64,000 bases of DNA. Source: Kocuria marina (GTDB lineage Bacteria > Actinomycetota > Actinomycetes > Actinomycetales > Micrococcaceae). The translations under genes were made by a program, and so were the position numbers. This document shows positions 26,710-35,253 of this stretch, one piece after another. The stretch lies in the NCBI GenBank assembly GCA_014652975.1, contig BMZV01000003.1, positions 310,001 through 374,000 of the forward strand, in the 5' to 3' direction. Each line of letters begins with the position of its first letter. The stretch's first letter is position 1. The notes beneath the pieces are model-generated. The model searched no databases. It was given only the letters and a program-made list of their open reading frames with translations, and was not told the origin of the DNA.

Positions 26710-27321
26710 TCACCGGAAGGTGTAGTAACCATCCAGCTGCATGGCATTCACGGAGTGAACCTGAGTGCCCTGCGAGGGATTGAGAGCGGAGATCATCTGG
26801 CCGTTGCCGATGTAGATCCCCACGTGGGAGCCGCCGTTCTGGGAGACCAGATCGCCGGGCTGCGGGTTGGAGGTGGGGGTGCCAGCGGCGAACTGGGCCC
26901 AGGTGGTGCGGGGCAGGTTGATGCCGTTCTGGGCGTAGACCCACTGGGTGAAGCCGGAGCAGTCCCAGGCTTTGAAGCCAACGCCGCCCCAGACGTACGC
27001 GCCGCCGATGCCCTGGTAGGCGGTGCCCACCAGACCACCCGTGGAGCGGTTCGACTGGGTGCTCACGCTGGCGGCGGACCCCACGGTGTTGGTGGTCTGC
27101 ATGGTGTACGACGCGGTGTAGGCCTGCACCGAGGAGGTGGACGCCTGGTAGCCGTAGGACGCCGTGGAGCCCAGATCGATGAGACCGCTCGAGGCCTGCG
27201 CGGGGGCCGCGAGGCCGACCACGGCGGCACCAGCGACGACCGTACCGATAGCGGTGTTACGCACGAGGTGCGACTGCGTCTCGGCGCGGTGCCGGGCAGA
27301 GTTCTGCTTCATGAAAGACAT
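26710..27321 (-). CDS. Secreted NlpC/P60 peptidoglycan endopeptidase under c-di-AMP riboswitch
   Basis: 203 residues with a signal peptide (VRNTAIGTVVAGAAVVGLAAPAQA; predicted cleavage after AQA near residue 43), a 50-residue Ser/Thr-rich spacer and a C-terminal NlpC/P60 domain. Catalytic Cys121 is in WDCSGFTQWVY and His166 in GSHVGIYIGNG. The third position is probably the Asn in ISALNPSQG. The domain cleaves D-Glu-mDAP or lysine-type stem peptides during wall growth. The start ATG 27321 follows GGGAGG. The leader carries a c-di-AMP riboswitch, the usual control of such hydrolases in actinobacteria. Confidence 0.9.
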   Translation of the reverse strand: MSFMKQNSARHRAETQSHLVRNTAIGTVVAGAAVVGLAAPAQASSGLIDLGSTASYGYQASTSSVQAYTASYTMQTTNTVGSAASVSTQSNRSTGGLVGTAYQGIGGAYVWGGVGFKAWDCSGFTQWVYAQNGINLPRTTWAQFAAGTPTSNPQPGDLVSQNGGSHVGIYIGNGQMISALNPSQGTQVHSVNAMQLDGYYTFR

Positions 27322-27334
27322 GTGTGTTCCTCCC

Positions 27335-27520
27335 TGCGCCTACGAGGTGAGCTGTCGGGTTCGGATGGGAGACATCCGGCCGCACGCACCTAGGTGCCGT
27401 GCTGGCTTGACCCCAAGGACCCGTCGGATGGCAACGAGCCCGGAAGTGGTTCCCCCGCTTCTGCCATGCGGATGTTCTGTGTACGGGTCCCGGAGCGCAT
27501 GGCAGAACTCGGCGAACGCT
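27335..27520 (-). ncRNA. c-di-AMP (ydaO-yuaA) riboswitch
   Basis: Minus-strand leader of the NlpC/P60 gene. Its conserved blocks appear in the right order: CGCCGAG, then a stem, GCGGGGGAACC, TGGGGTCAAGCC, and finally CCATCCGAACCCGACAG with CACCTCGTAGGCG. These match the ydaO-yuaA class, which binds cyclic di-AMP and usually turns expression off. In actinobacteria it commonly precedes resuscitation-factor and NlpC/P60 genes. It ends just before the GGGAGG ribosome-binding site, so control may act on translation or termination. Confidence 0.9.
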
Positions 27521-27558
27521 CGGGAGTGGCGATCCGACCAGTGATCGGCACGGGCATG

Positions 27559-27588
27559 ACTGTACAGGATGGATAACGAAAATGTCAC
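27559..27588 (-). promoter_or_regulatory. Putative promoter of the riboswitch-NlpC/P60 unit
   Basis: On the minus strand GTGACA (27583-27588) and TACAGT (27559-27564) are separated by 18 bases, a reasonable vegetative promoter. Transcription would begin about 35 bases before the riboswitch core. Confidence 0.5.
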
Positions 27589-27883
27589 GTTTTGATTACA
27601 GCCGGTCACGCATCGGGCATCGGTCGCTATGAATCACCGCGAATTACCACGACCGTCGATATCAATCGGCCGCCTCAGCACGCCCGCCCGCTCGAAAGCC
27701 CACACCGCGGAAAAGCCTCCTGACCTGCGGTCATACAGGGCTCACCCAGTGAGCGAAGGTCGAAACCGCGCCGATCACCCGTGATTGTCCACACAGTCGG
27801 AAGATCACGGTCAACTTCTCGAAGATCACGGCGCGTCGCGTTCCGACGTCACCGGAAGCAACCGCGGAGAGACGCAGCGGCGA
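27589..27883. other. Intergenic region between dtxR 3' end and the riboswitch promoter
   Basis: 295 bp without a supportable gene. The only pattern seen is GAAGATCACGG occurring twice 21 bases apart (27800 and 27821). No terminator hairpin for dtxR was recognised. Confidence 0.4.
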
Positions 27884-28594
27884 TCAGGCCTCGGCGGCGG
27901 CCACCCGAATGGCGCGCGCGGTGGCGGAGTCCAGGTCCAGGGACACTCCCGAATCGACCCGGGTCACCACGACCCGGTTCTCGTCCCCGGGGTTGATCTC
28001 GGCCGTGACCCTGGAGCCCGTGAGGATGCCCGCGGAGCTGAGCATCTCGATGAGTTCCTGATCCGCCTGCACCACTTCCGGCAGCAACCGGACCACGTAC
28101 TCCGTGGAGTCCTGGGTCCCGGCGACCTCGAGCAGGGTGAGGCCGTCGAAGACCTCGGCCGCGGCACCGGTGCCGTGGTGCTCGCCCCGCCCCGGGATGG
28201 GCGTGCCGTACGGGGAGTTCTCGGGATCCCCCAGGAGGTTCACGAGCCGCTGTTCCACGCGCTCACTCATCACGTGTTCCCAGCGGCAGGCCTCCTCGTG
28301 GACGTGCGCCATGTCCAGGCCCACCACGTCCGCGAGGAGTCGTTCGGCGAGCCGGTGCTTGCGCATCACGGACACAGCGGTGGTGCGCCCGGCCTCGGTG
28401 AGTTGCAGGGAGCGGTCCGGCGCGACCGAGAGCAGGCCGTCGCGCTCCATGCGGGAGACGGTCTGAGACACGGTGGGGCCGGAGTGGTGCAGGCGTTCCA
28501 CGATGCGGGCTCGCATGGGGGTGATCCCCTCTTCCTCCAGCTCCAGCACCGTGCGCAAGTACATTTCGGTGGTGTCGATCAGATCGCCGCTCAT
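27884..28594 (-). CDS. dtxR: Iron-dependent transcriptional repressor of the DtxR/IdeR family
   Basis: 236 residues, close to DtxR of corynebacteria and IdeR of mycobacteria. The N-terminal winged helix is nearly canonical (MYLRTVLELEEEG, HHSGPTVSQTVSRMERDGL, DRSLQLTEAGR). The dimerisation/metal domain contains MRKHRLAERLL and HEEACRWEHVMS, which holds the ancillary and primary metal ligands (Cys, Glu, His). A C-terminal SH3-like FeoA domain is present. It represses iron uptake genes and activates storage when ferrous iron is bound. The ATG follows TGAGGACG. It is divergent from serC. Ferritin, VIT1 exporter and siderophore-interacting protein in this window are plausible targets. Confidence 0.95.
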   Translation of the reverse strand: MSGDLIDTTEMYLRTVLELEEEGITPMRARIVERLHHSGPTVSQTVSRMERDGLLSVAPDRSLQLTEAGRTTAVSVMRKHRLAERLLADVVGLDMAHVHEEACRWEHVMSERVEQRLVNLLGDPENSPYGTPIPGRGEHHGTGAAAEVFDGLTLLEVAGTQDSTEYVVRLLPEVVQADQELIEMLSSAGILTGSRVTAEINPGDENRVVVTRVDSGVSLDLDSATARAIRVAAAEA

Positions 28595-28669
28595 GGTTCG
28601 TCCTCAGATTTCTGCGCACCACAGCGCGCGGGTCAACGACCCCCGGTGGGGGCTGCCGTTCAGCCTAGT

Positions 28670-28688
28670 CTGAATGATTCAGGATAAT
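28670..28688. promoter_or_regulatory. Palindrome and -10-like element between dtxR and serC
   Basis: CTGAAT-G-ATTCAG (28670-28682) is a perfect 13-base palindrome followed directly by GATAAT, in an AT-rich spot of the divergent promoter region. It is a candidate operator for one of the two genes. It is not a clear match to the known DtxR/IdeR consensus. Confidence 0.4.
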
Positions 28689-28791
28689 TATAGCCAGTGG
28701 GTGTCCTGGCGGCAGGCGTCTCGAACGCGCCATCGACTCCCCGGGCGGGCACAATGGGGGACACACCCGACCGCCCGCCAGAGGAGCCTTC

Positions 28792-29919
28792 GTGACCAGC
28801 ATGCCCGTGATCCCCCCGTCCCTGTTGCCCACGGATGGCCGTTTCGGCGCGGGCCCGTCCCGGGTGCGGGCCGAGCAGGTGGCCGCGCTCGAACGCGGTG
28901 GCAGCACGCTGCTGGGTACGTCCCACCGCCAGGCCCCGGTCAAGAACCTGGTAGCGCAGGTGCAGGAGCGCCTCGCCGAGTTCTTCGCACTGCCCGAGGG
29001 GTACGAGATCGTGCTGGGTCTCGGTGGGTCCAGCACCTTCTGGGACAGCGCGGCCTTCAGCCTCGTGTCCCGGCGCGCCGAGCACCTCAGCTTCGGGGAG
29101 TTCGGCGCCAAGTTCGCGCACGTGACGGATCGCGCACCGTTCCTCGAACCCTCCGTGGTCATCGAGGCCCCGGCCGGTTCGCGCCCCGAGGGGCCTCGCG
29201 TGGCGCCCGGGGTGGACGTCTACGCGTGGCCCCAGAACGAGACCTCCACCGGCGTCGCCATGCCCGTACAGCGCGTTCACGCGGACGACGGCGCTCTGAC
29301 GGTCATCGACGCGACGTCCGCCGCGGGTGGGATGGCGGTCGACCTCTCTGAGACCGATGTCTACTACTTCTCCCCGCAGAAGAACTTCGGCAGTGACGGC
29401 GGGATCTGGTTCGCCGCCTTCTCCCCCGCCGCGCTCGAGCGGGTCGAGCGCATCGCCGCGTCCGGTCGCTGGATCCCGGACGTGCTGTCCCTTGCCACGG
29501 CCGTGGAGAACTCCCGTAAGCACCAGACCTACAACACCCCCGCACTCGCGGGGCTCGTGATGCTCAACGAGCAGGCGGGCTGGCTCAACGCCCAGGGCGG
29601 TCTGGACTGGGCATCCCGCCGCACGGCCGAGACCTCGGGGCTCGTCTACGACTGGGCGCAACGCAGCGACGTCGCCGCCCCGTTCGTCACGCTGCCCGAG
29701 CACCGCTCCCCCGTGGTGTGCACGGTGGACTTCGACGACGCGGTGGACGCCGCCCGGATCGCGGCCGTCCTGCGCGCGAACGGCGTGGTGGACGTGGAGC
29801 CGTACCGCAAGCTCGGGCGCAACCAGTTGCGGATCGCCACGTTCGTCTCCGTACCGTCGGAGGACGTCCGCGCCCTGTTGGAGTGCATCGACTGGACCGT
29901 GGCGAACGGCCTGGACTGA
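28792..29919 (+). CDS. serC: Phosphoserine aminotransferase
   Basis: PLP enzyme of 375 residues that transaminates 3-phosphohydroxypyruvate to phosphoserine in serine synthesis. It belongs to the actinobacterial SerC branch: FGAGPSRVRAEQ at the N-terminus, LGLGGSSTFWDSAAF for phosphate/PLP binding, DATSAAGG with the aspartate contacting the pyridine ring, and K197 in YYFSPQKNFGSDGG as the Schiff-base lysine. The GTG start has GAGGAG five bases upstream. It ends six bases before the convergent MFS gene. Confidence 0.93.
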   Translation: MTSMPVIPPSLLPTDGRFGAGPSRVRAEQVAALERGGSTLLGTSHRQAPVKNLVAQVQERLAEFFALPEGYEIVLGLGGSSTFWDSAAFSLVSRRAEHLSFGEFGAKFAHVTDRAPFLEPSVVIEAPAGSRPEGPRVAPGVDVYAWPQNETSTGVAMPVQRVHADDGALTVIDATSAAGGMAVDLSETDVYYFSPQKNFGSDGGIWFAAFSPAALERVERIAASGRWIPDVLSLATAVENSRKHQTYNTPALAGLVMLNEQAGWLNAQGGLDWASRRTAETSGLVYDWAQRSDVAAPFVTLPEHRSPVVCTVDFDDAVDAARIAAVLRANGVVDVEPYRKLGRNQLRIATFVSVPSEDVRALLECIDWTVANGLD

Positions 29920-29925
29920 GCGGAC

Positions 29926-31173
29926 TCAGCCGCGCGACGTCGTCCCCGGCGCCGCCGTGGACGACGTCGCGAGCTGCCGTTCCCGGCGCAGTCGCCACGC
30001 GAAGCACGCGCCGATCAGCGCGCCCACGACCCCGGCGAGCACCGCCGCACCCATGCCCCACCGCGCCCCGAGCGTGTCGGTCAGCCACCCCACGGTGGGT
30101 GCGCCGATCGGCGTACCGCCCATGAAGATGGCCATGTAGAGACTCATCACGCGCCCGCGCATCGCAGGTGCGGTGGTCGTCTGGACATAGGCGTTGGCGG
30201 TGGTCATGATCGTGAGCGACGCGATGCCGCACGGGATCAGCCACAGCGCGAAAACCCACAGCGTGGGGGCTGTGGCCGCACCCAGGCACGTGATCGCGAA
30301 GGCCACGCAGCCTAAGAAGATGTAGCGCAACCGCGCCCGCGCGCGGCGGGCGGAGAGCAACGCCCCGGTCAGGGTGCCTACTGCCAGGATCGAGTTGAGG
30401 ACGCCGAACTCCTCGGAGCCGCGCCCGAACACGGAACCACCCATGGCCGCGAGGAACACGGCGAAGTTCATCCCGAACGTGCCGATCATGAAGATCGTGC
30501 TCATGACCGCCACGAGGTCCGGGCGGTGGAGCACATAGCCGATGCCCTCCCGGATCTGCCCGCGTGCCCGCCGCGCGCGTGGAGCGGGACGCAACTTGGC
30601 GGCGTCGATCAGCACGATCGCGCAGATCATCGCGGCGAACGTGAGGGTGTTGATCATGAAGACCCACCCCGTGCCCACGGCGGCGACCAGCACACCGGCG
30701 ACCGCGGGACCGATCAACCGCGCCGAGTTGAACGATGTGGAATTCAGGGCCACTGCGTTGGACACGTGGGTGTCCGGGACCATCTCCGAGACGAACGTCT
30801 GCCGGACGGGGGCGTCGAACGTCGCGACGATCCCCAGGCCCAGCGCGAACGCGTATACGGTGGGCAACTGCGCGACGTCCAGGAGCAACAGGATGCCCAA
30901 CCCCAGGGCCAGCAGTGCCATGACACCCTGCGTGATCACAAGGATCCGGCGCCGGTCGTAGCGGTCCGCGAGCACCCCCGCGTAGGGGGCGAGCAGCAAT
31001 TGCGGAACGAACTGCAGGGCCATCACCACGCCCATGGCCGTGGCGTCCTGATCTGTCAGTTCATCGAACACGAGCCATGACTGGGCGGTGCGCTGCATCC
31101 ACGTACCCACGTTGGACACGAGCGCACCCGTGAACCACAGACGGTAGTTACGGATGCGCAGGGACCGGAACAT
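29926..31173 (-). CDS. MFS exporter, EntS/MFS_3-like
   Basis: 415 residues with twelve hydrophobic helices. Signatures of the EntS/MFS_3 branch are present: FRSLRIRNYRLWFTGALVS at the start, GTWMQRTAQSWLVF in TM1 and the loop motif GVLADRYDRRRIL between TM2 and TM3. Family members expel siderophores, macrolides or other hydrophobic compounds; the substrate here cannot be told. It is followed on the same strand, reading upstream, by DUF3027 and a cold-shock gene. Confidence 0.85.
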   Translation of the reverse strand: MFRSLRIRNYRLWFTGALVSNVGTWMQRTAQSWLVFDELTDQDATAMGVVMALQFVPQLLLAPYAGVLADRYDRRRILVITQGVMALLALGLGILLLLDVAQLPTVYAFALGLGIVATFDAPVRQTFVSEMVPDTHVSNAVALNSTSFNSARLIGPAVAGVLVAAVGTGWVFMINTLTFAAMICAIVLIDAAKLRPAPRARRARGQIREGIGYVLHRPDLVAVMSTIFMIGTFGMNFAVFLAAMGGSVFGRGSEEFGVLNSILAVGTLTGALLSARRARARLRYIFLGCVAFAITCLGAATAPTLWVFALWLIPCGIASLTIMTTANAYVQTTTAPAMRGRVMSLYMAIFMGGTPIGAPTVGWLTDTLGARWGMGAAVLAGVVGALIGACFAWRLRRERQLATSSTAAPGTTSRG

Positions 31174-31229
31174 CCCCGACTCCGGGACCGCCGGCGGCGG
31201 GGTCCCGGGGGCGGCGGCCGGTCCGCTGC

Positions 31230-31799
31230 CTACGATGCTGCGCCGTCCTCGGCATCTTCCGATGCAGCGTACTCGTCCTCGGTGCGGGAGGTCTCCCCAT
31301 CGGTGGAGGTCCCCTCGGCGGGTGCGGTGTCACCGTCACCGGCGTGCTCGGCGTCGGCGGAGTCCTGCCCGTCGCCCGGGTGCTCGTCCCCCTCCGCCGG
31401 GGAGTCGTGCTCGTCCTGCGCCTCCTGCTCCTGGAGCGCCTGCATCCGCTCCTCCCACGGCACCCAGTCCGGGGCCAGGAGGGAATCAGGACCCGCCATG
31501 AGGCCGGTCTCGCACACGGTCACGTGCTTGCTGCGCGGGGCCCGGGCCACGGTCGCGTACCACGCCCAGCCAGGGTAGCCAGCCAGGCGACAGTCGAAGA
31601 GGTGGGTCAGCAGCCGGTCCTCGTGCACGGTGACACCGAGGTGTTCCCCCACCGAGGACGCGTCCGTCACGGGGGCCAGCACAGCCTCCCGCGCGAGATC
31701 CACCGCGCCCGTAAGCACCGGGTCCTGCTTGGGTGTGCGTGTACGCCCCGCGGGTCGCTGCGGAGCGGTCTCCGCGGTGGTCTCAGACATCGAGCTCAT
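31230..31799 (-). CDS. DUF3027 family protein
   Basis: 189 residues. The conserved part (about 25-135) has LTGAVDLAREAVL, HLGVTVHEDRLLTHLFDC, YPGWAWYATVARAPR and DWVPWEERM, all typical of DUF3027. A highly acidic Glu/Asp/Ser/Ala tail of about 50 residues follows. Function is unknown, but the gene is regularly found beside a cold-shock gene in actinobacteria, as here. Its ATG at 31799 overlaps the end of the cold-shock gene by 17 bases; an ATG at 31790 gives an 8-base overlap. Either way translation is probably coupled. Confidence 0.8.
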   Translation of the reverse strand: MSSMSETTAETAPQRPAGRTRTPKQDPVLTGAVDLAREAVLAPVTDASSVGEHLGVTVHEDRLLTHLFDCRLAGYPGWAWYATVARAPRSKHVTVCETGLMAGPDSLLAPDWVPWEERMQALQEQEAQDEHDSPAEGDEHPGDGQDSADAEHAGDGDTAPAEGTSTDGETSRTEDEYAASEDAEDGAAS

Positions 31800-32166
31800 C
31801 CGCCACGGTGCGCAGGATGGTCGCGATCTTCTTGCCGTGCGAGTGGTCCGGGTAGCGCCCCCGGCGCAGTCCGTTGGACATCCCGTCCAACAACCGGATG
31901 AGGTCCTCGGTGAGCACGGCCATCTCCTCGGGGGGCTTGCGCGTGTTGCGAGCCACGGACTGCGGCTTGCTCAGTAAGGTCGCGGACAGGGCCTGCGCAC
32001 CGCGCTTGCCGTCCGCGATCCCGAAATCCATGCGGGTCCCGGGCTTGACCGTGGTGACCCCCTTGGGCAGGGCGGACGAATGCAGGAACACTTCCTGGCC
32101 GTCGTCGGTGGCCAGGAAGCCGAAACCCTTGTCTGCGTCGAACCACTTGACCTTGCCCGTGGGCAC
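31783..32166 (-). CDS. Cold-shock domain protein with a C-terminal extension
   Basis: 127 residues. A cold-shock domain fills the first 65 with RNP1-like KGFGFLATDDG and RNP2-like VFLHSSAL. About 60 further residues (EEMAVLTEDLIRLLDGMSNG, HGKKIATILRTVADELDV) form a helical extension found in actinobacterial homologues. It binds single-stranded RNA or DNA and melts secondary structure. The GTG 32166 start (VPTGKVKWF) has AGGTGA seven bases upstream; a longer form from 32208 adds non-conserved residues. Upstream gene of a coupled pair with DUF3027. Confidence 0.85.
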   Translation of the reverse strand: MPTGKVKWFDADKGFGFLATDDGQEVFLHSSALPKGVTTVKPGTRMDFGIADGKRGAQALSATLLSKPQSVARNTRKPPEEMAVLTEDLIRLLDGMSNGLRRGRYPDHSHGKKIATILRTVADELDV

Positions 32167-32315
32167 GCGGATCACCTCAGTCTCTCGTCGCCGTGTCTGC
32201 GCGGCCACCGACGGGAACGCGGGCGGCTCGCGAAGTCAATAGTTTAGCCCCCTCATGATCGCCCCGGGCCCGGATTCAACCCACCGCGTAACCGGTCCTT
32301 GCTACCGTGAGGACC

Positions 32316-32573
32316 ATGTCCGAACCCACCGTTCCCACCGCATCCGGCCGCACCTCCCCGAGCCCTCGCCGGGGCATGTCCCCCCTGCTCGTCGTCGCAC
32401 TGGTCCTCGCGTTCGCGTGCGCGCTGTCGCTGGTGGCGGTGCTCGTGGCGGCTGCCGGAGGGCACGTGATCTGGGGCGGGTTCACGGTCTTCCCCGCGAT
32501 CTTCCTCCCCGTGGCCTTCCTGCTGATGTGCGTGGAACTGTTGCGGGGCGCGCGACGGCGCTCGGCCCGCTGA
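32316..32573 (+). CDS. Small two-helix membrane protein
   Basis: 85 residues from ATG 32316 (MSEPTVPTASGR). A Ser/Pro/Arg-rich head is followed by two hydrophobic segments at about 24-46 and 51-72 and a short basic end. TACCGT lies just upstream, so the mRNA may have almost no leader. Function unknown. It precedes the two-component system by about 85 bp and might be co-transcribed. Confidence 0.5.
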   Translation: MSEPTVPTASGRTSPSPRRGMSPLLVVALVLAFACALSLVAVLVAAAGGHVIWGGFTVFPAIFLPVAFLLMCVELLRGARRRSAR

Positions 32574-32657
32574 GGCGCGCGCAGCGGCGTCGCCCTTCCA
32601 GATAACGGACGGCCGGAGAACAGAATCCATTCAGGAAACTTGGAGATACTGGCGGGC

Positions 32658-33371
32658 GTGAACACGAAAACACCCGAAGCAAAACTGCTCGTCGTCGACG
32701 ACGAACCCAACATCCTGGAACTGCTGGCCACCTCCCTGCGATTCGCGGGCTTCGAAGTGGTCACCGCGGCGAACGGCCGGGACGCCCTGCTCAAGGCCGA
32801 GGCCGAGGACCCGGACCTCGCCGTGCTGGACGTCATGCTCCCGGACATCGACGGATTCTCCGTGACCCGCAAGCTGCGCGCCGCCGGACGCCACTTCCCC
32901 ATCCTGTTCCTCACCGCCAAGGACGACACCGACGACAAGGTCGCCGGCCTGACCGTGGGCGGTGACGACTACGTGACAAAGCCGTTCAGCCTGGACGAGG
33001 TCGTCGCCCGCATCCGCGCCGTGTTGCGCCGCACCCAGCCGCTCGAGGAAGAGGACTCCCGGCTGCGCGTGGACGACCTGGTCCTGGACGACGACGCCCA
33101 CGAGGTCTTCCGCGGCGGGCGCGAGATCGACCTGTCCCCCACCGAGTTCAAGCTGCTGCGCTACCTCATGCTCAACCCCAACCGGGTGCTGTCCAAGGCC
33201 CAGATCCTGGACCACGTGTGGGAGTACGACTTCAACGGGGACGCCTCCATCGTGGAGTCCTACATCTCCTATCTGCGCCGCAAGATCGACAACGACCCCG
33301 AGCAGCCGTCCCTGATCCACACCAAGCGCGGCGTGGGTTACCTCTTGCGCTCGGCGGACAAGCGCCACTGA
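32658..33371 (+). CDS. OmpR/PhoB-family response regulator
   Basis: 237 residues. The receiver domain carries VVDDEPN, phosphoacceptor D58 in LAVLDVMLPDIDGF, the conserved Thr/Ser region FLTAKDD and Lys in VTKPFS. The C-terminal winged helix contains DLSPTEFKLLRYLMLNPNRV and VESYISYLRRKID, then a typical KRGVGYLLR end. Closest in style to TcrX/TrcR-like regulators of actinobacteria. I prefer GTG 32658; a TTG at 32640 is also in frame. It is four bases from the histidine kinase, which is its partner. The signal is unknown. Confidence 0.9.
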   Translation: MNTKTPEAKLLVVDDEPNILELLATSLRFAGFEVVTAANGRDALLKAEAEDPDLAVLDVMLPDIDGFSVTRKLRAAGRHFPILFLTAKDDTDDKVAGLTVGGDDYVTKPFSLDEVVARIRAVLRRTQPLEEEDSRLRVDDLVLDDDAHEVFRGGREIDLSPTEFKLLRYLMLNPNRVLSKAQILDHVWEYDFNGDASIVESYISYLRRKIDNDPEQPSLIHTKRGVGYLLRSADKRH

Positions 33372-33375
33372 ACCG

Positions 33376-34848
33376 TTGAACGTCCTCACCCGCCGGTTCC
33401 GCTCCGCATCCCTGCGTTCCCAGCTGATGGCCCTCACAGGGCTGTTGCTGGCCATCAGCATCTCGGTGACCACGCTCGTGGCCGTGTCCGTGCTGCGCGA
33501 CTCGCTCGTGACCAGCATGGACCAGGAACTGCGCGGGTCCGTGAACACCGTGGCCCCGGTGCTCACGGGAGCGCTGCAGGGTGACGTGACCACACCGGTG
33601 CCCAATTCGGGGTACCTGCTGGATCAGAACGGCAACGTGGTGGCGAGCGCTCGCAGCGGTACCGGCACGTCCCCGGACAGCTCGAGTCCAGATCTGAGCG
33701 GGATGACCCTGGACTACGTCATGGCCCACGACGGCCAGGCGGAGACCGTGGGATCCGTGGGCGTCCCCGAGCGCAAGTGGCGGGTGGTGCCCACCAAACT
33801 CGCGGCGTTCGACATGTCCGTGGTCGTGGCCGAACCCCTGGACCGCACCAACGCGATCATCTCCGGCGTGGGGTTGCTGACGTTCAGCTTCGGCCTGGCC
33901 ACCCTGCTCGCGGCCATGACCGTGGGCTGGGTCATGGTCACCCGGGCGTTCCAACCGTTGCGGCAGGTCGAGGCCACGGCCGCCCGGATCGCGGAGGGGG
34001 ACCTCTCCCAGCGCATGGAGGGTTACAACCCCCAGACCGAGATCGGACAGCTCTCGGGCTCGCTCAACGCGATGCTCGGCCACATCGAGGACGCGTTCGA
34101 CGCCCGCACCCGCTCCGAGATCAAACTGCGGCGGTTCGTCGCGGACGCCTCCCACGAGCTGCGCACCCCCCTGGTGTCGATCCGCGGGTACTCGGAGTTG
34201 TACCGCCACGGCGCGCTGCAGACGCCCGAGGACGTGGGCAAGGCCATGGAACGCATCGAGTCCGAGTCCAAGCGGATGACCCAGCTCGTGGAGGACCTGC
34301 TGACCCTGGCCCGGTTGGACGAACGCCGGGTCGCCACCACGCGACCAGTGGACCTCTTGCACCTGGCGTACGACGCCGCGTCCGACGCCCACGCCACGGC
34401 ACCGGACCGCACGGTGCGGGTCGTGGGGCTGCACGACTCCCAGCCCGAGGCCGCGTGGGTGCACGGGGACGAGTCCAAGCTGCGCCAGGTCGTGGCCAAT
34501 CTGATCACCAACGCCCTGCGCTACACCCCCGCGGGATCGCCGCTCGAACTTGCGGTGGGTCTGGAGAGTGCCGTGGACGGCGGGTTCACCTCCGTACTGC
34601 AGGTGCGCGACCACGGGCCCGGTATCGACCGGGAGGACGCCGAGCGCGTCTTCGAACGCTTCTACCGCGCGGATTCCTCCCGCACCCGCGAGACCGGCGG
34701 CACGGGGCTGGGCCTGTCCATCGTGGCCGCGATCATCGCCCAGCACGACGGCGCGGTGAAACTCGAGGAGACCGACGGCGGCGGGGCGACCTTCACCGTG
34801 CGGATCCCCCACACGAAACCTGTGGACGAGGACTCCGAGGACGCCTGA
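33376..34848 (+). CDS. Sensor histidine kinase of the adjacent two-component system
   Basis: 490 residues from TTG 33376. TM1 (about 20-42) is followed by an extracytoplasmic sensor of about 110 residues, TM2 (about 160-185), a HAMP domain and the DHp domain with H260 in ASHELRTPLVSIRGYSEL. The ATPase domain has the N-box QVVANLITNALRYTP, G1 RDHGPGID, F-box FERFYRADSSRTRETGG and G2 GTGLGLSIV. The sensor region is rich in Ser, Gly and Asp without a named fold. The TTG start is close behind the regulator stop, consistent with coupling. Confidence 0.9.
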   Translation: MNVLTRRFRSASLRSQLMALTGLLLAISISVTTLVAVSVLRDSLVTSMDQELRGSVNTVAPVLTGALQGDVTTPVPNSGYLLDQNGNVVASARSGTGTSPDSSSPDLSGMTLDYVMAHDGQAETVGSVGVPERKWRVVPTKLAAFDMSVVVAEPLDRTNAIISGVGLLTFSFGLATLLAAMTVGWVMVTRAFQPLRQVEATAARIAEGDLSQRMEGYNPQTEIGQLSGSLNAMLGHIEDAFDARTRSEIKLRRFVADASHELRTPLVSIRGYSELYRHGALQTPEDVGKAMERIESESKRMTQLVEDLLTLARLDERRVATTRPVDLLHLAYDAASDAHATAPDRTVRVVGLHDSQPEAAWVHGDESKLRQVVANLITNALRYTPAGSPLELAVGLESAVDGGFTSVLQVRDHGPGIDREDAERVFERFYRADSSRTRETGGTGLGLSIVAAIIAQHDGAVKLEETDGGGATFTVRIPHTKPVDEDSEDA

Positions 34849-34954
34849 GTCCCCATCCCCTCCCTCTCCGGGGCGTTGCGCGGCACGAGCTGCCTAGCGT
34901 GGATCGGGCCCGGCAACCCACCGGCCACCGCATCCGCTCCAGGGAGGAAACACC

Positions 34955-35245
34955 ATGGCCCACTTCGTCGTGGACAGTGACACCATTGCCGCCAAGTCTC
35001 AGCAGGCCCACGGGCACATCGAACGGCTCAGCTCCGAGGTCAACGGCATGAGCGCCACGCTCGCCGATCTCCAGGCCTCGTGGACCGGCACCGCCTCGGC
35101 CAGCTTCCAGGAGGCCTTCCACTCCTGGCGCTCCGCGCAGGCCCAGATGGAACAGGCCGTGGCCCAGATCAACCAGGCGCTCGCGACCGCGGGCACCCAG
35201 TACGCCGAGACCGAGGCCGCGAACGCGCGGATGTTCGCCGGGTGA
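34955..35245 (+). CDS. WXG100 family protein (ESAT-6-like)
   Basis: 96 residues, all helical, with the W-x-G turn at W43 (ASWTGTASASFQEAF) in the middle of a helical hairpin. Proteins of this size form four-helix dimers and are usually exported by type VII secretion. GGGAGGAAA precedes the ATG. No EccC ATPase, EccB/D/E or partner WXG gene is present within the window, so if exported it must use a system encoded elsewhere. It ends eight bases before the convergent RNase H gene. Confidence 0.85.
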   Translation: MAHFVVDSDTIAAKSQQAHGHIERLSSEVNGMSATLADLQASWTGTASASFQEAFHSWRSAQAQMEQAVAQINQALATAGTQYAETEAANARMFAG

Positions 35246-35253
35246 GCCCGGGC

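Noticed and set aside
28657-28700. A DtxR/IdeR box upstream of dtxR
   Set aside because: The palindrome there does not match the TTAGGTTAGSCTAACCTAA-type consensus well enough; reported only as an unassigned palindrome.
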